Source: Anatilimnocola floriformis
GTDB taxonomy: Bacteria > Planctomycetota > Planctomycetia > Pirellulales > Pirellulaceae
Length of the DNA stretch: 64,000 bases
Direction: 5' to 3'
NCBI RefSeq assembly: GCF_024256385.1
Contig: NZ_JAMLFW010000001.1
Span: 2,666,001 to 2,730,000, forward strand
Shown: positions 58,245-64,000 of the stretch, one piece after another
Position numbering within the stretch: position 1 is the first letter of the stretch
How the letters are laid out: each line of letters opens with the position of its first letter
Position numbers and translations under genes: made by a program
The notes under the pieces: generated by a model
Told to the model about the DNA's origin: nothing
The model's input: the letters and a program-made list of their open reading frames with translations, nothing else
Database searches by the model: none

Positions 58245-59274
58245 TGCGTTTCCATGACCCATCTAGCGCCAGGTGGGCAAGGTCGGTAACTTAGGGATCA
58301 TCTCAAGGAGGTCTGGTCTGATGGAACCGATTGCCGTGGAAATTCGCACCGAGATTCTTGCCGCTTGCGATGCTGGCGAGGGCACACGCATCGTCGCCGT
58401 ACGCTACGGCGTGTCGGAGTCGTGGGTGCGACGCGTGAAGCAGCAGCGTCGCGAATCGAATCAGCTTGGCCCGAAGACGGCAGCGCCGCGGCAGCCCGAG
58501 TGGAAGGCGTGGGGCGATTGGTTGGTGGCGAAAGTCACGGCTCAGCCGGACATTTATTTGCGCGAGCTGCAGGCGGAACTCAAGGCCGAGCGCGGCGAAG
58601 AAGTTTGTTTGATGACGATCTGCAATGCGTGTCGCGCGCTCGAGCTCACGCGAAAAAAAAGACGCTGATTGCGAGCGAGCATGATCGTCCGGATGTTGTC
58701 GAGAAGCGCGAGAAGTGGCGCGCTGAGCAGCAAACCATTCCTCCCGAAAAAGCAGTTTTCATCGATGAAACGTGGGCCAAAACTTGTATGACGCGGACCT
58801 ATGGGCGTTCGCTCATTGGTACGCGACTGATCGAAAAAGTTCCCAGCGGCCGTTGGGAAACAACGACGTTTCTCGGTGCGATGCGAGCCGAAGGATTTAT
58901 CGCGCCGCTGACAGTCGAAGGAGCCATTAACGGCGAGCTGTTTCTTTCTTGGGTGCGGAAAGAACTATCGCCGGTGTTGCGGCCTGGCGACATTGTCGTG
59001 ATGGATAATCTCTCCAGCCACAAAGTGGCCGGCGTCCGCGAAGCGATTGAAGCCGTAGGTGCCGAGGTGCGTTACTTGCCGCCGTACTCACCCGACTTGA
59101 ACCCGATCGAACTGGCGTTCGCGAAGTTCAAAAAGCTACTGCGCGATGGCGCGCGACGCACCGTCGAAAAACTTTGGGAGCTATGCGGCACACTGCTCGA
59201 TGAATTCACCGAGCAGGAGTGCCGCAACTACTTCAAGCACTGCGGCTACCGCTACACCTAAGATGGAAACGCAC
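58244..59274 (+). mobile_element. IS630-family insertion sequence
   Basis: Perfect terminal inverted repeats GTGCGTTTCCAT (58244-58255) and ATGGAAACGCAC (59263-59274) bound a 1031-base element. Each end is flanked by TA (58242-58243 and 59275-59276), the target duplication expected of IS630/Tc1. Including the TA and the next T, the match is TTAGTGCGTTTCCAT on both sides. One transposase in two overlapping frames fills the element. The element looks complete. Confidence 0.9.
58321..59261 (+). CDS. IS630-type transposase, two frames joined by -1 slippage
   Basis: Frame A starts at ATG 58321 (AAGGAGG about ten bases ahead) and encodes a helix-turn-helix N-terminus ('[24 protein letters not shown]') up to TGA 58666-58668. 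Frame B, one base back, holds the catalytic domain: Asp in VFIDETWAK, Asp in [10 protein letters not shown], Glu in [17 protein letters not shown]. The frames meet at eight A residues (58653-58660), a classical -1 slippage site, giving a fusion of about 313 residues. This is programmed rather than a lesion in many IS630 members. The element's intact ends suggest that it may still be active. Confidence 0.88.
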
Positions 59275-59278
59275 TAAG

Positions 59279-59755
59279 TTAGTAATCCCAGATCTTTGAA
59301 TTGCGAATGCAGAGAGCGGCTGCGACCGAAATGCATAGCGCGGCAAAGATTCGAATGCGTGCGTCGGGATCGTCTTCGAAGTTGATCCCGCGAGGAAAGA
59401 CGAAGCGATTCGCGAGTATTGCCAATAGCGCCGCGACAGCAGCGATTCTGAGCGAGCGCAGAAATCCTGGGTTGCGAGCTGGTAGTCGCCACAACAAGCC
59501 GGTCAGTCCACCGACCCATGTCAGATAAGGGATGACGAACGACAGCGTAGTCCAGTTGATCAGCGGCGTTGAGCCCACGCTGGGCTGGGCCGACGGTGTT
59601 CGGAATGCGAAAGCTAACGCTCGAGCAAAACCCCAAAGCGCGAGCGGGACGATCAGCCCCACGGCCGCCAGCAGCAACGCTGAGATCAGTCCTCGCGCGG
59701 AATTTTCCGTGGGGTGCTTACTTAGCGTGGCGCCGATGGGAGGTTCGTCGATCAT
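59279..59755 (-). CDS. membrane protein of unknown function
   Basis: ATG 59755 is chosen over 59785; both are in frame. The 158-residue product has a polar N-terminus and four hydrophobic segments (about 22-45, 58-85, 95-115, 130-150). No motif recognised. Its stop codon lies two bases inside the right flank of the IS630 element, so the insertion just misses this gene. Confidence 0.6.
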   Translation of the reverse strand: MIDEPPIGATLSKHPTENSARGLISALLLAAVGLIVPLALWGFARALAFAFRTPSAQPSVGSTPLINWTTLSFVIPYLTWVGGLTGLLWRLPARNPGFLRSLRIAAVAALLAILANRFVFPRGINFEDDPDARIRIFAALCISVAAALCIRNSKIWDY

Positions 59756-59824
59756 GCGATTGCCGAACCTCCGAAATAAAATCATCTCGCTCCGCGCGGG
59801 ATCGACCGAAGCCGGAATTCCAAC

Positions 59825-61297
59825 TTAGCCAAACAGTTTCGTTACCGGTTCGGCCTTCACCAACTCGCGAGGTTGGTTCAGGTGGTTGTAAACGATGGTC
59901 TGCGGGTTGATGCCGACGGCGTGGTAAATCGTGGCGAGTAACTCGATCGGATGCACGGGGTTTGCAACCGGGGCCGAAGCCGTTTTGTCACTCTCGCCGT
60001 AGACCGCGCCGCGCTTGATGCCGGCGCCGGCGACGACTGCCGTGTAGCAGTAGGGCCAGTGATCGCGGCCGTCGGCGCTGTTGCCGTTGCCGCTGGTGCT
60101 CACGCCGCGCTGCGGACTGCGGCCGAACTCGCCGAGGGCCACGACGAGCGTTTCGTCGAGCAGGCCGCGCTGATCGAGGTCTTCGATGAGCGAACTGAGA
60201 CCGGCGTCGAGCATCGGGGCGGCTTGCTTCTTCATGCGGTCCGGCAAGCCAACGTGAACGTCCCACGAGTGGTTGTCGCTGTTCGCGACCTTCGGCCAGA
60301 TGACTTCGACCACGCGCGTGCCAGCTTCCACCAAACGGCGAGCGAGCAAGCAGCATTGGCCGAACGTGTTTTTGCCGTACTTTTCGCGGAGGGCATCTTT
60401 CTCACTGCCGATGGCAAAGGCTTCGCGAGCCTTGCCGGACATGATGAGGTTGAGCGCCGAGTCGTAGTACTTATCGAGGTCGTACTTCGCGACGGCCTTG
60501 TCGATTTCCGGCATGCCTTGATTGACGAGATCGCGCAGGCGAGCGCGGCGATCGAGGCGAGCTTCCGAAACTTCCGGCCGCAGCGTCAGATCGTCGACGC
60601 GGATCTTCTCCATCTTCGACATGTCCATGTCGTCGCCTGGTGGAAACAGATAATAAGGATCAAAGGCCCGGCCGAGGAAACCCGCGGTGCCGGCCTTGTT
60701 GACGACGTTGCTCTCTTGCAGCGGCCGCGGCATCATCACGAACGGCAGCATCGGCGTTTCTGGCGGCTTGAGGCGGACGATGTTGCTGCCGAACGTCGGA
60801 AAATCCTTCGGCGAGGGAGGTTCCAACTGACCCGACGGACTCACCTTATCGGCGGTGTAGCCCGTGTGAATCTGATAGATGGCCGCGGTGTGATTAAAGA
60901 GCCCAACCGGCGTGTAGCTCATCGAACGAATGAGCGAGAGCTTGTCGGTGACCTTGCCGAGGTTAGGCAGCAGTTCGGTCAGATCCATGCCGGGAACTTT
61001 GGACTTCTCGGTCTTGAAGATCGACTTCACGTTCTCCGGCACGTTCTCTTTCGGGTCCCACAGGTCGAGATGGCTCGGGCCACCCTGCAGGTAAATCATG
61101 ATCACGCTTTTGGCTTTGCCCCAACCGGGACCACTGCCGGGGGCGGGCGTGGCGGCCTGCACGGCTTGCGTGCGCAGCATGCCGGCCAGCGACATGCCGA
61201 GAATGCCGCTGCCGCCGACGCGGAGAATATCGCGGCGAGTAACGCCCAAATGCTTGTCGCACAAATCCTTACCCGGTTGACCAGGGATGCACAGCAT
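59825..61297 (-). CDS. DUF1501 protein
   Basis: AAGGAG stands eight bases ahead of ATG 61297. The 490-residue protein starts '[29 protein letters not shown]', the standard opening of one DUF1501 subfamily, with an RRDILRVGG twin-arginine-like element. Signatures: '[22 protein letters not shown]' pattern, '[20 protein letters not shown]', '[14 protein letters not shown]', '[17 protein letters not shown]'. It is the third DUF1501 gene in this window and stands alone. Alkaline-phosphatase-like fold; substrate unknown. Confidence 0.92.
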   Translation of the reverse strand: MLCIPGQPGKDLCDKHLGVTRRDILRVGGSGILGMSLAGMLRTQAVQAATPAPGSGPGWGKAKSVIMIYLQGGPSHLDLWDPKENVPENVKSIFKTEKSKVPGMDLTELLPNLGKVTDKLSLIRSMSYTPVGLFNHTAAIYQIHTGYTADKVSPSGQLEPPSPKDFPTFGSNIVRLKPPETPMLPFVMMPRPLQESNVVNKAGTAGFLGRAFDPYYLFPPGDDMDMSKMEKIRVDDLTLRPEVSEARLDRRARLRDLVNQGMPEIDKAVAKYDLDKYYDSALNLIMSGKAREAFAIGSEKDALREKYGKNTFGQCCLLARRLVEAGTRVVEVIWPKVANSDNHSWDVHVGLPDRMKKQAAPMLDAGLSSLIEDLDQRGLLDETLVVALGEFGRSPQRGVSTSGNGNSADGRDHWPYCYTAVVAGAGIKRGAVYGESDKTASAPVANPVHPIELLATIYHAVGINPQTIVYNHLNQPRELVKAEPVTKLFG

Positions 61298-61512
61298 CAG
61301 AAAGCTCCTTCGGAGAGGCCAAGTTTGGAGTAACTCGGTGACAGCAGGTTGAGCTTTCAACTGCAGCGGTGCAGCGAAATGCGCTGTCGGCGGGACGTAA
61401 AGCCAATACGGCAATATACTAAGATCGGCTGATGGGTGTCAAATATTTGCCGGAACGGTAGTGGTTCACTTTGAAAATTCCGGCCCAGCCGCCGGCGCGG
61501 TAGAATCTCGGC

Positions 61513-61881
61513 ATGGTTGAATCACGAACCCGTTGCCCGGAGTGTCGCGGCTCAGGAATCGACAAGTCGCTACCCCATCGGTACACCACCGGCGGCCACA
61601 ACGACCGAGCCTGCCCGCGATGCAACGGCGAATGCTATTTGGAAGATATGCCACGCGACAACGAACACAACCCAGACCCGAATCAAAACGCGGCGCAGAT
61701 CGTCGCCAAGTCTACCGCAGTCGCCCAGGAGCCAGCAGCCGGCGACATAGAAGCCGCCTGGCTGGCGTGGTCCGGGCATATTCAGAACGTGGATGAACGC
61801 GGCATGACGCTATTGCGGGCCGCGTTTGAGGCAGGTTACGACGCTGGCTCGTCGGGCAGCAGTTCTGGGTCGTCTAGGTGA
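61513..61881 (+). CDS. small protein with DnaJ-like zinc ribbon
   Basis: ATG 61513 opens a 122-residue frame with two cysteine pairs, CPECRGSG (8-15) and CPRCNGECY (34-42), spaced like the CxxCxGxG elements of DnaJ zinc fingers. The rest is helical and polar with a Ser/Gly tail. Its last 46 bases overlap the 3' end of the convergent P63C gene. No SD stronger than GG is visible. Confidence 0.55.
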   Translation: MVESRTRCPECRGSGIDKSLPHRYTTGGHNDRACPRCNGECYLEDMPRDNEHNPDPNQNAAQIVAKSTAVAQEPAAGDIEAAWLAWSGHIQNVDERGMTLLRAAFEAGYDAGSSGSSSGSSR

Positions 61882-62912
61882 TCGAATAGCGGCATTGGCC
61901 TGATCGGCAAGTACTTCGGCAGCGCTTTGTTTAACCGCCGCTCAAAATCGGTCCAGTCGTCGGATGATTTCATCAGCGCAATAACTGCCGAAATATGCTC
62001 CTGTAGTTTTGGATGGCCAACGTCATCTGTCAGCCATTGATGAAACTTGCTGGTGCGATGGCCCCGCGCGGACTTCGGTGTCTTAGAGCGCAGTTCATCA
62101 AGAACCCCTGGGGCAAGTCGCTTGTAAACCAAGTTGTTCGTCCAATGGCCTACGTACTGGGGCGGGTTCTTTTCCGTCGGCCAATTAAGCCCCTTTAAAC
62201 GAAACAGCTGCACGTAGAATTCATCGGGAAAGCGCTTGGCCCACTTCCCGAGTTCATCTTTGATGAACGCCTCCAGAATTTCTTCGAGTGCATGACGAGC
62301 ACGGTCGTACTGAAACCCAGTGGCCTCATCAACAAGCGCGGTGATACCAACTTCGGCAAGGCCACGAACGAGAATGTCACATGCATCAACAATTCGCTGC
62401 TGCTGCTTCGTGGTTTTGCCGGCATCCCGAGCCTTCAAATAGACTTCGCATACCCGAGGGAGCAATTTGGCTTCGTAGCCATACGTGCGTGCGCCGTTTT
62501 TCGAGCGAAACACAATCGGAACCGTCGCTTTCCGTAAGTCGTCATCGACAAACGGCTTAAGCGCTTCGGCAGATAAAAACGGTGGCAATCCGTCGGGCGA
62601 CGAAACAGCCTGACCGCCCTTGCCCTTAGGAGATCGCCCTATTGCCTCCAGAAATGTCTCTTGCGTTAACACGCGGCGACCATCTTCAAGCACAGCGCAG
62701 GAAATTTGATTCCCGGCGATAGTCAAAGCACCGTCGTGTGTTGCCTTGACGGCTACGCCACCCCACCGCTTCGCAGCAGCTGCTTTTGCAACAGCCTTTC
62801 GTTCATCCGGCTCCATGCTCTCTGCACGAGCCTTGCCACCTTTTGCAGCGCCCAGTTCGGATAACGCCCGAGCATGTTCGCTGGCCAGTTCACTCTTCTT
62901 TTTCTTACCCAT
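61836..62912 (-). CDS. P63C-domain protein
   Basis: AAGGAG lies seven bases before ATG 62912. The 358-residue protein begins with a Lys-rich stretch and a basic Ala-rich helix (about 1-55). The P63C region covers about 215-300: 'FIKDELGKWAKRFPDEFYVQLFRLKGLNW' pattern and 'NPPQYVGHWTNNLVYKRLAPGVLDELRSKTP' pattern. P63C proteins occur in mobile or phage-related contexts and have no known activity. The divergent IS1-type transposase next door fits this context. Confidence 0.82.
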   Translation of the reverse strand: MGKKKKSELASEHARALSELGAAKGGKARAESMEPDERKAVAKAAAAKRWGGVAVKATHDGALTIAGNQISCAVLEDGRRVLTQETFLEAIGRSPKGKGGQAVSSPDGLPPFLSAEALKPFVDDDLRKATVPIVFRSKNGARTYGYEAKLLPRVCEVYLKARDAGKTTKQQQRIVDACDILVRGLAEVGITALVDEATGFQYDRARHALEEILEAFIKDELGKWAKRFPDEFYVQLFRLKGLNWPTEKNPPQYVGHWTNNLVYKRLAPGVLDELRSKTPKSARGHRTSKFHQWLTDDVGHPKLQEHISAVIALMKSSDDWTDFERRLNKALPKYLPIRPMPLFDHLDDPELLPDEPAS

Positions 62913-62963
62913 GTTTTTCTCCTTTGCATGGTAGGTTCCGTAATTGTAGCCGATGGTGCCTTC

Positions 62964-63013
62964 CCGAGCAAGCATAGAATTTTGAAATTAATTAGTATTG
63001 CATGCTTGCTCGG
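62964..63013. repeat. 12-bp inverted repeat in the divergent P63C/transposase spacer
   Basis: CCGAGCAAGCAT (62964-62975) and ATGCTTGCTCGG (63002-63013) are perfect reverse complements around a 26-base AT-rich centre. It lies about 50 bases from each of the two divergent genes and may be an operator or the end of the IS1-type element. Confidence 0.6.
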
Positions 63014-63060
63014 CCTAGGATAAGATAAGTCGCATCACCCGCTAATGGATGCTGCCTGCC

Positions 63061-63939
63061 ATGCGAAAACTGAGCACCGAAAAACGAGTCATGATTCTTT
63101 CCGCTCTGGTGGAAGGAAACAGCATCAACGCCACTTGCCGCATGACCGGCGCAAGCAAAGTAACGGTGCTGCGGTTGCTCGCCGACGCTGGCACGTTTTG
63201 CGCTCAGTATCACAATGTGTTCGTTCGTGAGTTGAAATCGAAGCGCGTGCAGCTGGACGAAATTTGGTCGTTCTGCGGCTGCAAAGATAAAGCCAAGCAG
63301 CAAGGTGCTGGCGGTCATGGCAGCGTGTGGACTTGGACCGCGATTGATGCCGACAGCAAGTTGTGCGTCAGCTATTTGGTTGGCCTGCGTGATGCGAGCT
63401 ACGCCGCCGCGTTCTGCAAAGACACCGCTGATCGCCTTGCCAATCGCGTGCAACTGACGAGCGATGGTTACAAGCCCTACTTGGCTGCTGTCGATGCCGC
63501 GTTCGCTGGTGCCGTCGATTACGCGATGCTGATCAAAGTTTACGGCGCTGGTGACGACGATCACCGCTACAGCCCAGCCACTTGCACTGGCTGCAAGACG
63601 GAAGTGCAATCCGGCAGCCCAGACCCAGAATTCATCAATACCAGCTACGTTGAACGGCAGAATCTGACGCTGCGAATGTCACAACGCCGGTTCACGCGGC
63701 TGACGAATGCGTTTTCCAAGAAGATTGAAAACCACGAACACGCGGTCGCTCTGCATTACTTCCACTATAATTTCATTCGGAAGCACCAGACCCTTAAAAC
63801 CACGCCGGCTGTTGCCGCTGGTATCGCCAGCAAGTCGCTGACGGTGTTGGATTTGGTGACGATGATCGAAGCAGAAGAAGCAAAACTTGGCGAACGGCTT
63901 ACAAGCTACTTGCCCGCAAAACGGAAGGAAAGCGAATAA
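63061..63939 (+). CDS. IS1-family-like transposase
   Basis: ATG 63061 starts MRKLSTEKRVMIL; ATG 63049 is in frame upstream. The 292-residue protein has a helix-turn-helix ('NSINATCRMTGASKVTVLRLLAD'), then a DDE core: Asp in VQLDEIWSFCG, Asp in LTSDGYKPY, Glu in YVERQNLTLRMS, and 'RRFTRLTNAFSKKIENHEHAVALH' pattern. It resembles the long single-frame IS1-type transposases common in planctomycetes and cyanobacteria. The right end of the element would lie outside the window, so completeness cannot be judged. Confidence 0.85.
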   Translation: MRKLSTEKRVMILSALVEGNSINATCRMTGASKVTVLRLLADAGTFCAQYHNVFVRELKSKRVQLDEIWSFCGCKDKAKQQGAGGHGSVWTWTAIDADSKLCVSYLVGLRDASYAAAFCKDTADRLANRVQLTSDGYKPYLAAVDAAFAGAVDYAMLIKVYGAGDDDHRYSPATCTGCKTEVQSGSPDPEFINTSYVERQNLTLRMSQRRFTRLTNAFSKKIENHEHAVALHYFHYNFIRKHQTLKTTPAVAAGIASKSLTVLDLVTMIEAEEAKLGERLTSYLPAKRKESE

Positions 63940-64000
63940 TGGGTCACCTGCTAATCGTTCCAATACTCCCGCAGCCAATCGCCATGCCAGAAGTGGTGGC
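63939..64000 (+). CDS. start of an unidentified gene, cut by the window end
   Basis: An ATG overlaps the transposase stop codon (TAATG) with AAGGAAAG about nine bases upstream, and the frame is open to the end of the window (20 codons; MGHLLIVPILPQPIAMPEVV). The coupling arrangement is suggestive, but too little is visible to assign anything. Confidence 0.3.
   Translation, partial: MGHLLIVPILPQPIAMPEVV

Overview
The window looks like chromosome from a planctomycete of the Pirellulales type. The hallmarks are three DUF1501 proteins (two with Tat-like twin-arginine leaders), a PSCyt1/DUF1549/DUF1553 giant with a CxxCH haem motif, a DUF1559 pilin-like protein, the tail of a sulfatase, a receptor-like Ser/Thr kinase next to an ECF sigma factor, and high GC. 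The assignment rests on gene content only.

Layout. 1-5277: sulfatase tail, a conserved hypothetical, a repeat-rich spacer, an AI-2E-type permease, a stress-like glycine-zipper protein, a BON lipoprotein and an exported Gfo/Idh/MocA oxidoreductase. 5366-14333: three overlapping genes for ClpA/B-like double AAA+ proteins, the most unusual region. 14444-17155: a beta-propeller/phosphoesterase protein. 17417-23124: three tandem paralogues ending in a HINT self-processing domain, the middle one broken by an amber codon. 23136-37340: a CPBP protease, DUF2617, DUF805/SRPBCC, alpha/beta hydrolases, DUF2752, a TPR/HEAT protein, an esterase, the PSCyt1/DUF1501 operon and a DUF4375 (DMP19-like) protein. 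37522-41622: a SUKH lipoprotein and then a compositionally foreign pair, an inactive prokaryotic Argonaute plus a SIR2 NADase-like effector, a likely abortive-infection system. 41905-49267: DUF1501, a frameshifted DUF1559 protein, a lipoprotein, an ECF sigma factor and a kinase. 49329-57288: PTS enzyme I; an acyl-chain cluster (two FabZ-like proteins, ACP, KAS-II); HIT protein; DNA ligase. 57483-64000: an LpxH-like phosphoesterase whose stop codon is the target of an IS630 insertion, a membrane protein, DUF1501, a small zinc-ribbon protein, a P63C protein and an IS1-type transposase.

Best candidates for a new system. (1) The AAA+ trio. In all three proteins the first AAA module lacks the normal Walker B Asp-Glu and the arginine-finger pair, the second module keeps the ATPase motifs but has lost the GYVG pore loop, and a [VI]G[FL] tripeptide sits where ClpA/ClpC carry their ClpP-docking loop. 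The first two also end in regions that resemble a class I peptide release factor without its GGQ domain. (2) The Argonaute-SIR2 pair, in which the APAZ-like region appears to be on the Argonaute rather than on the SIR2 protein. (3) The HINT paralogues, which share a conserved 15-17-residue tail after the predicted cleavage Asn, as if made to release a short peptide.

Several gene breaks and dispersed palindromic repeats are placed to the base. All homology statements come from reading motifs; no database search was run.
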